A stretch of DNA of 56,607 bases, taken from assembly GCA_028874985.1 (NCBI GenBank), contig JAPPGI010000201.1, forward strand, positions 1 through 56,607, read 5' to 3'. The notes under the pieces are model-generated. The model made no database searches, had not been told where the DNA came from, and saw only the letters and a program-made list of their open reading frames with translations. Within the stretch, counting starts at the first letter, position 1; the number at the start of each line of letters is the position of its first letter. Position numbers and translations under genes: made by a program. Shown piece by piece: positions 13,483-21,198 of this stretch. This DNA comes from Gemmatimonadota bacterium. GTDB taxonomy: Bacteria; Gemmatimonadota; Gemmatimonadetes; Longimicrobiales; Gaopeijiaceae.

Positions 13483-14325
13483 TCACCGCCGGTCGCCCGC
13501 CAGGCGCAGCCTGGTCATCCACGCGACGCCCACCGCGGCCAGGATCACCGAGATCACCTGGGCCAGGGTGAGGAAGCCGAAGAAGCGGTCATCCTTCGCG
13601 CGGAAGAACTCCACCAGGAAACGCTCGGCACTGGCGAGCACCAGCCACAGCGCGAACAGCCAACCCGGACGGTGGCGGTGCAGGCGCAGCGACCAGAGCA
13701 CGACGAAGATGACGGTGGAGAGCCCCGTCTCGTACAGTTGCGTGGGGTGCACCGGAAGGACCTCGCCGTACTTCTCGATCAGCGCCGGATCGACGTCGAT
13801 CCCGAAATTCGCCGCTATGGACGTCGCGGTGCTGGGCGGCTTGCCGTCCGGAAAGGCGATTCCCACCCATGAGTCCGTCGGGCGTCCGTAGTCGTCGCCC
13901 ACGAGGAAGCACCCGACGCGTCCCACCGCGTAGGCAACGGCCAGCCCCGGCGCCGCGGCGTCGACGGTCCTGCCCATGGGAAGGCCGGTCGTGTGGATGC
14001 GGCGCAGCACCAGGGCCCCGGCCAGAAGGAAGCCACCGTACCACACCATCCCGCCCCGCGAGAAGATCATCCCGAGCGGATCGGCGGCCAGGCGGGGATA
14101 GTTGAGGAGCACGTAGTAGACCCTGGCACCCACGATGCCGCCGATCACCGCCCAGAAGAGAAGGTCCCACGCCTTGTCGGCATCGTGGCCCTGGCGCACC
14201 ATCCCGCACTTGAGGACGTAACCTCCCGTGAGAAACGCCGCGAGCATCATCACGCCGAAGGAGGTGATGGGGGCGCCTCCCAGCACGGGAAGCCACTCCG
14301 GAAGTTGGAAGAGATTCGGGTACAC
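13483..14325 (-). CDS. lgt: Prolipoprotein diacylglyceryl transferase (Lgt)
   Basis: Lgt transfers a diacylglyceryl group from phosphatidylglycerol to the lipobox cysteine of prolipoproteins in the inner membrane. The 280-residue protein is strongly hydrophobic with about seven membrane segments. It carries Lgt hallmarks: the GGMVWYGGFLLAG segment, the AYAVGRVGCFLVGDDYGRPT signature with its Gly-Arg-x-Gly-Cys core, and HPTQLYET near the C-terminal third. The start is a GTG at 14325 with a Shine-Dalgarno GGAGG placed right after the tsaD stop. At least three probable lipoproteins are encoded in this same window, so its substrates are at hand. Confidence 0.95.
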   Translation of the reverse strand: MYPNLFQLPEWLPVLGGAPITSFGVMMLAAFLTGGYVLKCGMVRQGHDADKAWDLLFWAVIGGIVGARVYYVLLNYPRLAADPLGMIFSRGGMVWYGGFLLAGALVLRRIHTTGLPMGRTVDAAAPGLAVAYAVGRVGCFLVGDDYGRPTDSWVGIAFPDGKPPSTATSIAANFGIDVDPALIEKYGEVLPVHPTQLYETGLSTVIFVVLWSLRLHRHRPGWLFALWLVLASAERFLVEFFRAKDDRFFGFLTLAQVISVILAAVGVAWMTRLRLAGDRR

Positions 14326-14340
14326 GGCGGTCTGGCCTCC

Positions 14341-15540
14341 TCAGCTGGGGGTTGTGGTGACAGGCCGGGGACGGCGTGAATCGTCGCACGAGCCGGGGCT
14401 CCAAGGAAGCACCCCGGGGATCGGGGCACGGGCGGTAGCCTCCACGAGCCCGCCGAAGTCCCCGGCCCGAAGGCGGAACCGCCCCGCCCGGGCGATCATG
14501 GCACCGTTGTCCATCGACAGCCGGGGAGATCCCGCGAACACGCGTCCCTCCGGCGAGATCCCGTCGCGGATTCGCGCCGTGAGGGCCCGGTTGGCGGCCA
14601 CCCCGCCGCTCACCAGCACCCGGTTGCATCCCGTGGCCGCGACCGCGGCGAGTGTCTTGCCGGCGAGGACGTCGACCACGGCCTCCTGGAACGAGGCGGC
14701 AAGGTGGGGGCGCTCCGCGGCCACGCGGGTCTCCCCCGCGGCGGACCCGGACCCCTCGGCGGCCACCCCCGCCGGAACCGGGCCCGGCGACTCTTCGCGC
14801 CCGAGGTCGGCCACCGCGCGGGCGACCGCCGTCTTGAGTCCCGAGAAGGAGAAGTCGAAGGCGCCCGCATTGCCGCCGCGGCCTCTCCGGGGACGCCCCT
14901 CTCCGCTTTTCGTGCGCGTGGTTCCCCTGGACAGCAGTGGCCGCGGGAACGCGTATCTGCGCGGGTCTCCCGACGCCGCGGCGGCTTCGATCGCCGGCCC
15001 GCCGGGATATGGCAGTCCCAGCATCCTCGCCACCTTGTCGAACGCTTCGCCCGCGGCATCGTCCCGCGTCTCGCCCAGGAGGAAGTAGCGACCCCACCGG
15101 GGAACCCACAGCAGCAGGGTATGCCCCCCCGACACGAGGAGCGCGACGAAGGGCGGCACGGCGTCGGGATCCTCCAGCAGGGGACCGAAGAGGTGGCCCT
15201 CCATGTGGTGGACCGGGACCAGCGGGATGCCGAGTGCGCAGGCCGCCGCCCGCGCCCAGGTCACGCCGACGAGCAGCGCGCCGATCAGCCCCGGACCCAC
15301 CGCCACCGCGATGGCGGCGAGGTCTCGCCTCCGGACGCCCGCCTCCCGCAGCGCCGCCCGGACGACGGGCTCGATGCGTCTGAGGTGGTCGCGGGCGGCC
15401 AGTTCCGGGATCACGCCACCGTACACCCGATGCACGTCCTGGGAGTGGATCACGAGACCCAGGATCGATCCACGCTCGTCGAGGACCGCCGCCGAGGTCT
15501 CGTCGCAGGTCGTCTCGATGCCGAGGATCAACCCGTTCAC
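14341..15540 (-). CDS. tsaD: tRNA N6-adenosine threonylcarbamoyltransferase TsaD
   Basis: TsaD transfers the threonylcarbamoyl group onto A37 of tRNAs that read ANN codons (t6A synthesis). The sequence begins NGLILGIETTCDETSAA, has the metal-binding VHHMEGHLF motif (HxxxH), the SGGHT nucleotide-binding loop and DNGAMIA near the C-terminus. Starting at the GTG at 15540 gives 399 residues; the frame is open well upstream but that stretch is a shadow of the next gene. The start codon overlaps the stop of the YbbR gene as GTGA (15540-15537), implying coupled translation. A poorly conserved Gly/Arg-rich insertion lies around residues 190-260, near KSGEGRPRRGRGGNAG, and may lengthen a surface loop. 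Confidence 0.95.
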   Translation of the reverse strand: MNGLILGIETTCDETSAAVLDERGSILGLVIHSQDVHRVYGGVIPELAARDHLRRIEPVVRAALREAGVRRRDLAAIAVAVGPGLIGALLVGVTWARAAACALGIPLVPVHHMEGHLFGPLLEDPDAVPPFVALLVSGGHTLLLWVPRWGRYFLLGETRDDAAGEAFDKVARMLGLPYPGGPAIEAAAASGDPRRYAFPRPLLSRGTTRTKSGEGRPRRGRGGNAGAFDFSFSGLKTAVARAVADLGREESPGPVPAGVAAEGSGSAAGETRVAAERPHLAASFQEAVVDVLAGKTLAAVAATGCNRVLVSGGVAANRALTARIRDGISPEGRVFAGSPRLSMDNGAMIARAGRFRLRAGDFGGLVEATARAPIPGVLPWSPGSCDDSRRPRPVTTTPS

Positions 15541-16496
15541 GGGACTTCGCCTGCGCGTACGGTAACCGAGTCCACCTCGACCGTCCCCACCACCCGCGCC
15601 GGGAGCCCGCCCAGCACCAACGGCACGCGAGCCAGGCCCTCCTGCGCCACCACCACCCGCACCGCCGCCGCTTCCGCCCCTATCCAAACACGGATTCCCG
15701 CAGTGTCCACCCGGTTCAGGACCTCCTCCGCTCCAAACAGCGTGACACCCACCCGGGCGGGATCCGGCTCCAGAGTCCCGTCCCCACCCCGGAACTCCAC
15801 GGGGAGCGGCGCGAGGACCCGGCTGCGCCTGGTCGCAACCTCCACGGCAAGCGTGGCCGTCGTCGGGTTCACCACGAGTCCGCCGAGCCCGGTGGTGTCG
15901 AGCGGTACCTCGAACCTTCCCGGGCCGGTGACGCGGCTCAGATCGAAGGGTTCCAGGAATACGGTCTCCAGTGCATCCACCTGCGACGCCGGGCCCCGCA
16001 CGCGGGTGAAGAGAAGGTTGGCGCGGGGTTCGCTCACCATGGCCAGCGAGTCCGGCAACTCACCCGTCAAACGTACCGAGACCGGTATCTCCTCCTCCTG
16101 GTTGCGCTCGAAGAGCAGGCGGACCGTGCTGGGCTGGAAGTTCTCGATGTCGACGCTGCTCCTGTCGATGTTCGTCACCCAGTCGTGGAGGAGGGTCAGC
16201 ACCGTATCCTCCTTCGCGACGGTGTCCACCCTTATGACGATGGCGGGACGGGACATCGCCACCCGGAGGATGTCGCCCACGGGGCCGGTCACGCTCATCT
16301 GCACGGAAGCCGGAGAGGGCGGCTGCCGCAGGAACCAGTCCCGGTGCACATGCTCCACGCGCACTTCGACGCCGGGGATGCTGAGGCGGTCGATACGGTC
16401 GTCGGTGAGTCGCATCGTCACCCAGAGCAGCACCGCCAGCGCCAGAGCGGTGATCTTGAGGCGCCAGTTGCGCACGAGGACACCCGGGAAGGACAT
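15537..16496 (-). CDS. YbbR-domain protein (CdaR-like)
   Basis: A short cytoplasmic N-terminus and one membrane helix (LKITALALAVLLWVTM, about residues 13-28) are followed by roughly 280 extracytoplasmic residues that look like tandem YbbR repeats, with recurrent V-x-V-x-G-P boundaries. In Firmicutes the YbbR protein CdaR regulates the membrane diadenylate cyclase CdaA, and the two genes are adjacent. No cyclase gene is next to this one; it lies between a thioredoxin-like gene and tsaD. The product is 319 residues from the ATG at 16496. I am fairly sure of the family and unsure of the partner. Confidence 0.8.
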   Translation of the reverse strand: MSFPGVLVRNWRLKITALALAVLLWVTMRLTDDRIDRLSIPGVEVRVEHVHRDWFLRQPPSPASVQMSVTGPVGDILRVAMSRPAIVIRVDTVAKEDTVLTLLHDWVTNIDRSSVDIENFQPSTVRLLFERNQEEEIPVSVRLTGELPDSLAMVSEPRANLLFTRVRGPASQVDALETVFLEPFDLSRVTGPGRFEVPLDTTGLGGLVVNPTTATLAVEVATRRSRVLAPLPVEFRGGDGTLEPDPARVGVTLFGAEEVLNRVDTAGIRVWIGAEAAAVRVVVAQEGLARVPLVLGGLPARVVGTVEVDSVTVRAGEVP

Positions 16497-16498
16497 CG

Positions 16499-17062
16499 CT
16501 ATCCCGCTTCCGCCAGCCGCCGAACCAGATCGACGTTCGTCTTCGAGTCCCAGTCCGTCGGGCCCGCCACCTTCTTGTAGATGATCCCGTCACGGCCGAT
16601 GAGGAAGGACTCCGGAACGCCGGAGGTGCGATAGGTCCGCTGGATGCCGCCCGAGGAGTCGAGCAGGATCGGGAAGGTCAGTCCCAGTTCGCGCGCAAAG
16701 GCCACGGGGTCACCGCCCGGATTCCCCCGGGCGTCCCGGCGCTCGCGTGGTGCGTCGATGCTGATCGCGGCGATCTCGAAGTCGTCGCGCCCGAACCGGT
16801 CGTAGAGCCGCTGCATGGACGGCATCTCCTCACGACACGGAGCGCACCAGGTGGCCCACACGTTCAGCAGGACGACCCTGCCGCGGTAGCTGTCCAGGGT
16901 CACGGGCTCGCCGTCGGGGAGCGTGACGGCGAAGTCCGGTGCCGGAGAGCCGGAGACCACGGGCCGGATACCCTGCCGGGACAACCAGGCCAGAGCCAGG
17001 ACCCCGGCCCCGAAGAGCGCCGTGAGGGCGCGGACCCTGGCCGCACCGCGGGCGCCGATCAC
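16499..17062 (-). CDS. TlpA/ResA-like membrane-anchored thiol-disulfide oxidoreductase
   Basis: A single N-terminal hydrophobic segment (ALTALFGAGVLALAWLS) anchors the protein, and the remaining ~150 residues form a periplasmic thioredoxin fold with the active site WATWCAPCREEM (CxxC). Such proteins reduce apocytochrome c or other periplasmic disulfides. I chose the GTG at 17062 because a GGGAGG Shine-Dalgarno lies about 8 bases upstream and the signal anchor then starts directly. A TTG at 17152 overlapping the preceding stop is possible but adds an unlikely tail. No cytochrome-maturation genes are in the window, so the substrate is unknown. Confidence 0.87.
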   Translation of the reverse strand: MIGARGAARVRALTALFGAGVLALAWLSRQGIRPVVSGSPAPDFAVTLPDGEPVTLDSYRGRVVLLNVWATWCAPCREEMPSMQRLYDRFGRDDFEIAAISIDAPRERRDARGNPGGDPVAFARELGLTFPILLDSSGGIQRTYRTSGVPESFLIGRDGIIYKKVAGPTDWDSKTNVDLVRRLAEAG

Positions 17063-17148
17063 GCGGACACCCTCCCGTGACGCCGTCGCCACACCCACGG
17101 GCGGCCCCGGTCGACCCGTTTCGTGCCTCGTCGCCGGGACATCGCCCC

Positions 17149-18150
17149 TCAATCCCAGCCGCGCGGCCCGTGATCCGGCCCCGGTGCGGAGGAGGCCGTG
17201 CCGATCGGGTCAAAGCGGAACCTGAACACGTCCTCCCCGACGATGAGCCGCACCGCGGTACCGCTTCGGACACCGGTGTAGGGTGCGGGATGTTGGCCGA
17301 AGACGCGGTTCACGTTCAGGATACTGTACCTTCTTTCAACCGTCGTCAGCACCAGCCCCAGGGTGCTCAGCAGAGACCGGGCCGCGTCCTCGCCGAAGCC
17401 CGACAGCTCCGGCATGGGAAAGGTGGGCGGTCCGAGGCTGACCACCAATCGCACATTGCCGGGCATCGTGACCCGGGTTCCCGGTGACGGGTCGATCGTC
17501 ACGAGCCGGCCCGCCGGCATATCCGACTCGATCGTGTCCACCTGCACGACGAAACCTCCGGCCTCCAGCGCCGCGGCCGCGCGCAACCCGCGGAGGCGGG
17601 TGACATCCGGAACGGAGCGGATCTCCGGCCCCAGGGACATCGTCAGGCGAATCTCCGCTCCCGGCAGAGCGGTGCGCCCCGGCAGCGGACTCTGGCCGAT
17701 CACCAACCCCGCCGGCGCGCGCGGATGCCGGACCGAGTCGACCCGTCCCGCTGCGAGGCCCGAGTCCGCCAGCAGCACCAACGCCTGCTCGACGGCCATG
17801 CCCCGCAGGTTCGGAACCCCCTGCAGGCCCGGAGGCGGCGCGGGAGAAGGGAAGACGAAGACGGTGGACACGAGGTATCCGGTCCCGAGCCCCGCGCCGA
17901 CAAACCCCAGCGCGCGCAGAAGCGTCGCCCCCCGGGGCAGCCGGCCTCGTCCGGGCGACCCCCGGGATCGCCCGGGTCTCCAGTCCGGTTTCCCGCCTGA
18001 CTTCGAGACCGGCCTCCATCGCCGTCTCCTGCGACGGCCTCCACCGATCCTCCAGGCGGGAATCCCCTCCCGAACCGCCTTGTCCGGCGGTCGCTTGCCC
18101 CTCCTGCCCCTTGACCTCCGCCGGCGGATCGAGCCGCCCAGTTCCGGCAT
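17149..18150 (-). CDS. Orphan PASTA-domain membrane protein
   Basis: The first ~75 residues are cytoplasmic and extremely Arg-rich (for example GGGRRRRRRW). One membrane helix at about 80-98 follows, then three PASTA repeats of about 65-70 residues each (starting VPNLRGMAVEQA, VPDVTRLRGLRA and MPELSGFGEDAA). PASTA repeats bind muropeptides or beta-lactams in Ser/Thr kinases and penicillin-binding proteins. There is no kinase or transpeptidase domain here. The gene follows rsmB with no gap (the ATG at 18150 abuts the rsmB stop at 18151). The basic tail could bind nucleic acid or acidic lipid; that is speculation. A role in sensing peptidoglycan is the natural guess from the domains. Confidence 0.82.
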   Translation of the reverse strand: MPELGGSIRRRRSRGRRGKRPPDKAVREGIPAWRIGGGRRRRRRWRPVSKSGGKPDWRPGRSRGSPGRGRLPRGATLLRALGFVGAGLGTGYLVSTVFVFPSPAPPPGLQGVPNLRGMAVEQALVLLADSGLAAGRVDSVRHPRAPAGLVIGQSPLPGRTALPGAEIRLTMSLGPEIRSVPDVTRLRGLRAAAALEAGGFVVQVDTIESDMPAGRLVTIDPSPGTRVTMPGNVRLVVSLGPPTFPMPELSGFGEDAARSLLSTLGLVLTTVERRYSILNVNRVFGQHPAPYTGVRSGTAVRLIVGEDVFRFRFDPIGTASSAPGPDHGPRGWD

Positions 18151-19467
18151 CTAGTCCACCCTTCTCAGACGGGCCGCGAAGGCGCCGTCGAAGCCGCTCT
18201 CATGGGGCAGCACCGCCAGGCAGCCCCTCTCGTCCAGACAGGGCTTCGCCCCGGCGCCGGGCTCGACGCGGAAACCCGGATGACGTGCGAGAAAGCTCTC
18301 CACCTGACACCAATTCTCTTCCGGTTCGAGGGTACATGTAGCGTATACAAGGAGCCCGCCGCGCGGAACCGCGGAGGCGGCGCCATCGAGGAGCGCACTC
18401 TGCACCCGCACGAGCGTGCGGATGGTCTCCGGGGTCAGACGCCAACGGCCGTCCGGGTGCCGCCTGAACGTTCCCGTGCCGCTGCACGGCGAGTCGACAA
18501 GCACGGTATCCGCTTCGCGAACGGGTGGAAACCGGGCGTCGGCCACCACCGGCCAGAGGCGTGCCCGCTCCAGTCCGTGGGCCTTCAGTCCGCGCCAGCC
18601 CTCCGCGACCCGCGCAAGGCGGCGCTGGGAGAGGTCGCCGGCCACAACGCCCCCGGCGGTCTCGCTCAGAGCCAGGGCCTTGCCTCCCGGAGCGGCACAG
18701 AGATCCGCCACCAGGGAGCCCGGTTCGGGCGCACAGTACCGGACCACCAGCGACGCCGCGGGATCCTGGATCGTCCCAGGCACGAGTTCCAGCGCCGCTG
18801 CGGGATTGGTGCCCGGGCGAAGGCGGATCCACCGGTCGCCGCGGGCGCAACTCTGGGGCGCGGCGGCGCCGAGGCCCGCGGCCGCGAGCACGGTCGCCGC
18901 ATCCCGCGCATCGGCCCCGATCGGCCACAGGAAGATCTCCGGCTCCCGGTTGTTCGCCTCGACCAGCGCCCGGGCGCCCCCGGGTCCGAAGGCCCGGACC
19001 CACCGCCGCACCAGCCAGCCCGGATGCGATCCCCAGGTCGTCAGATAGCCCTCCGGATCCGTCTCCGGGTCCGGAAACACGTCCGGGCCCCGGGGTGCCC
19101 GCGCCAACCTGCGCAGCACTGCATTGACCAGGCCCGCGGCCGCGCGGCCGCCGGTCGCCCTTACCTGCCGGACGGACTCGGAAACGGCGGCATAGTCGGG
19201 CACGCCCCCCATTTCCGTGATCTGGAAGGCGCCCATCCGGAGTGCGGTACGGACCGGTGGATCGAGCTCGCGGAGCCGGCGATTGCTGAACCGCGACAGG
19301 AGGTGGTCGATCCTGCCCCGCAGCCGCACGGTTCCGTAGGCGAGCGTGCGGATCCACGCCCGCTCCGGAGAAGCGGCCGCTCCGGACTCCTCCCAGGCTA
19401 CGTCGAGACGGCGGCCGGACTCCACTTCCGCCAGTATGGAGGCGGCCAGGATCCGGCCCGGCGTCAA
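18151..19467 (-). CDS. rsmB: 16S rRNA m5C967 methyltransferase RsmB
   Basis: RsmB methylates C967 of 16S rRNA. An N-terminal NusB-like helical domain (about residues 1-130) precedes a Rossmann methyltransferase domain with SAM motif VADLCAAPGGKALAL, the VDSPCSGTGTFRRHPD motif IV and the VYATCTLEPEENW motif VI that carries the catalytic cysteine. Starting at the TTG at 19467 gives 438 residues, close to the 429 of E. coli. This TTG overlaps the thiG stop as TTGA, has GGAG about 6 bases before it, and gives the expected N-terminus LTPGRILAASILAEV. The frame is open much further upstream, but that part is the shadow of thiG. Confidence 0.94.
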   Translation of the reverse strand: MTPGRILAASILAEVESGRRLDVAWEESGAAASPERAWIRTLAYGTVRLRGRIDHLLSRFSNRRLRELDPPVRTALRMGAFQITEMGGVPDYAAVSESVRQVRATGGRAAAGLVNAVLRRLARAPRGPDVFPDPETDPEGYLTTWGSHPGWLVRRWVRAFGPGGARALVEANNREPEIFLWPIGADARDAATVLAAAGLGAAAPQSCARGDRWIRLRPGTNPAAALELVPGTIQDPAASLVVRYCAPEPGSLVADLCAAPGGKALALSETAGGVVAGDLSQRRLARVAEGWRGLKAHGLERARLWPVVADARFPPVREADTVLVDSPCSGTGTFRRHPDGRWRLTPETIRTLVRVQSALLDGAASAVPRGGLLVYATCTLEPEENWCQVESFLARHPGFRVEPGAGAKPCLDERGCLAVLPHESGFDGAFAARLRRVD

Positions 19468-20261
19468 ACCGGCTCCACCATCCCGGTAAGAGGCGAGGAG
19501 GGGACGGCGATCTCCCGCGCCTGCATCCGTCCGGCCAGGTAGGCGTCGCGGCCCGCCTGCACGGCGAGTTTCATCGCGCGCGCCATCCCCACCGGGTCCT
19601 CGGCGGCCGCGATCGCCGTGTTCATGAGCACGCCGTCCACCCCCTGTTCCATCGTGATGCAGGCATCCGAAGCCGTCCCCACCCCGGCGTCGACTATCAC
19701 GGGCACCGTCAAACGGCGCTTGATCTCGCGGATGTAGTAGGGATTCACCACGCCCAAGCCGCTCCCGATCGGGCTGGCAAGAGGCATCACCGCGACACAT
19801 CCCGCGTCCTCCAGGCGGAGAGCCGTGATCAGGTCGTCGTTGGTGTAGGCCATGACCTTGAAGCCGTCCGCCACCAGTTCGACCGCGGCCTCCAGGGTGG
19901 CGGCGTTGTCGGGGAGCAGGGTCGGCTCGTCGCCGATCACCTCGAGCTTGACCCAGTCGTTGAGCCCCGCCGCGCGCCCCAGGCGGGCGTAGCGCAGCGC
20001 GTCGGCGGTCGTGTAGCAGCCCGCCGTATTGGGCAGAAGGAAGAACTCGTCCGGGTCGAGGTGGTGCAGGATGCCCTCCTCCCTGCTGCGGTCCAGGTCG
20101 ACCCGGCGCACCGCCACCGTCACCGTCTCCGCACCGCTGGCCCGGATGGCGGCGACCATCTCCCGGTTGGTGCGGTACTTCCCGGTCCCCACGATGAGCC
20201 GTGAGGTGAACGTCCTGTCTCCGATCACGAATCCCCGGTCCTGCCGCCCGTCTGTATTCAC
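19464..20261 (-). CDS. thiG: Thiazole synthase ThiG
   Basis: ThiG condenses 1-deoxy-xylulose-5-phosphate, dehydroglycine and ThiS-thiocarboxylate into the thiazole phosphate of thiamine. The 265-residue TIM barrel shows SRLIVGTGKYRTNREM, the VKLEVIGDEPTLLPD segment with the Schiff-base lysine, the PLASPIGSGLG phosphate loop and VDAGVGTASDA. The start is a GTG at 20261 that abuts the thiS stop, so ThiS and ThiG are made together. The downstream rsmB start overlaps its stop. No thiC, thiH or thiO is nearby, so the rest of the pathway must be encoded elsewhere. Confidence 0.97.
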   Translation of the reverse strand: MNTDGRQDRGFVIGDRTFTSRLIVGTGKYRTNREMVAAIRASGAETVTVAVRRVDLDRSREEGILHHLDPDEFFLLPNTAGCYTTADALRYARLGRAAGLNDWVKLEVIGDEPTLLPDNAATLEAAVELVADGFKVMAYTNDDLITALRLEDAGCVAVMPLASPIGSGLGVVNPYYIREIKRRLTVPVIVDAGVGTASDACITMEQGVDGVLMNTAIAAAEDPVGMARAMKLAVQAGRDAYLAGRMQAREIAVPSSPLTGMVEPV

Positions 20262-20528
20262 CTATCCTCCTCCCACGAAGTGCACGACTTCGAGCCTGTC
20301 GCCCTCCTCGACCGGCGTGGCCCCAACGGCCGCGCGGGCGAGGATCTCACGGTTGCGCTCCACGACCACCATGCCGGGCTCCAGCTCCAGCTTCCGCAGG
20401 AGTCCCGCAACGCTGAGCCCGGCGTCGACCGAGCGGCATTCGCCGTTCAGGACGATCGACACGTTGGCGGGCGGTACTCCGGTCCCGCCCACGGGAGCGG
20501 GCTCCCCCGCGCCTCTGTGAATCGTCAT
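20262..20528 (-). CDS. thiS: Sulfur-carrier protein ThiS
   Basis: This 88-residue protein has a ubiquitin-like ThiS fold over its last ~66 residues (VSIVLNGECRSVDAGLSVAG onward) and ends in Gly-Gly-Gly; the C-terminal glycine would be adenylated and converted to a thiocarboxylate. The first ~20 residues (rich in Gly, Pro and Ala) are extra compared with typical 65-residue ThiS. An internal GTG just before SIVLNGE could be the real start. It lies between thiE (3-base gap) and thiG (no gap), as expected for the thiazole branch. Confidence 0.93.
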   Translation of the reverse strand: MTIHRGAGEPAPVGGTGVPPANVSIVLNGECRSVDAGLSVAGLLRKLELEPGMVVVERNREILARAAVGATPVEEGDRLEVVHFVGGG

Positions 20529-20531
20529 GGT

Positions 20532-21194
20532 TCAAACCTCCGAATAAAGCACTTCAAGGTAGCGTGTAACGGCCCGCGGCGGGTGGTCGTCGCCCCAAAC
20601 GCCGCTCTTGACCACCACCCCGTGCGCCCCCAGCGCCAGCAGCCCGGGAACCGACGCTAGCCCGATTCCGCCGATGGCGAGGACGGGCACCCCGGCGACG
20701 GCGGCGGCGGCACCCACCGCCCCCGGTCCGATGGGCCTCCCCCCCGGATGCGACGCGGTGGCGTACACGGAACCGAGCACCAGCCAATCGACTTCGCTCC
20801 CCGCAAGCGCTTCGGCCTGCTCGGGGGAGTGGATCGACCTGCCCAGGAAAGGTCTGCCGGGGGTGCGCACGGCTTCGAGGACGACCCGCGCCTCCGCCGG
20901 GCCCATCGAGTCCTCGCGCAACTGCACGCCCCCCGCCCCAACCCCGATAGCCACATCCAGACGGTCGTTCACGACCAGCAGCGTCCCGCTTTTCCGAGCC
21001 TCCCCGGCGAACCGCAACGCGACCGCGAAGAGCCGGGCCGCCGGCGTACTCCGGGCGCGCAGGTGCAACGCGAGCCGGTCCCCCCCCACCTCCGCAATCC
21101 CCCCCAGGCGTGCGGCCAAGCCGGGCTCGGCCAGGAATTCATCCCCCACGATGACGTGCAGCCGGGGCGGACCGGGGACCGGTATCGCAACCAT
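20532..21194 (-). CDS. thiE: Thiamine-phosphate synthase ThiE / TenI family
   Basis: The ~220-residue TIM-barrel protein carries family landmarks: VVNDRLDVAIGVGAGGVQL, the GRSIHSPEQA segment, the GSVYATASHPG phosphate/thiazole loop and a final AIGGIG. ThiE joins HMP-pyrophosphate with thiazole phosphate; TenI is an aromatase of the same fold. The usual GVHLGQ-D is GVQLRED here, so the metal-binding aspartate is kept but the His is Gln, and the exact activity cannot be fixed by eye. I chose the ATG at 21194, five bases after the fmt stop; an upstream TTG (21230) would overlap fmt. Clustering with thiS and thiG supports a thiamine role. Confidence 0.82.
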   Translation of the reverse strand: MVAIPVPGPPRLHVIVGDEFLAEPGLAARLGGIAEVGGDRLALHLRARSTPAARLFAVALRFAGEARKSGTLLVVNDRLDVAIGVGAGGVQLREDSMGPAEARVVLEAVRTPGRPFLGRSIHSPEQAEALAGSEVDWLVLGSVYATASHPGGRPIGPGAVGAAAAVAGVPVLAIGGIGLASVPGLLALGAHGVVVKSGVWGDDHPPRAVTRYLEVLYSEV

Positions 21195-21198
21195 CCGG

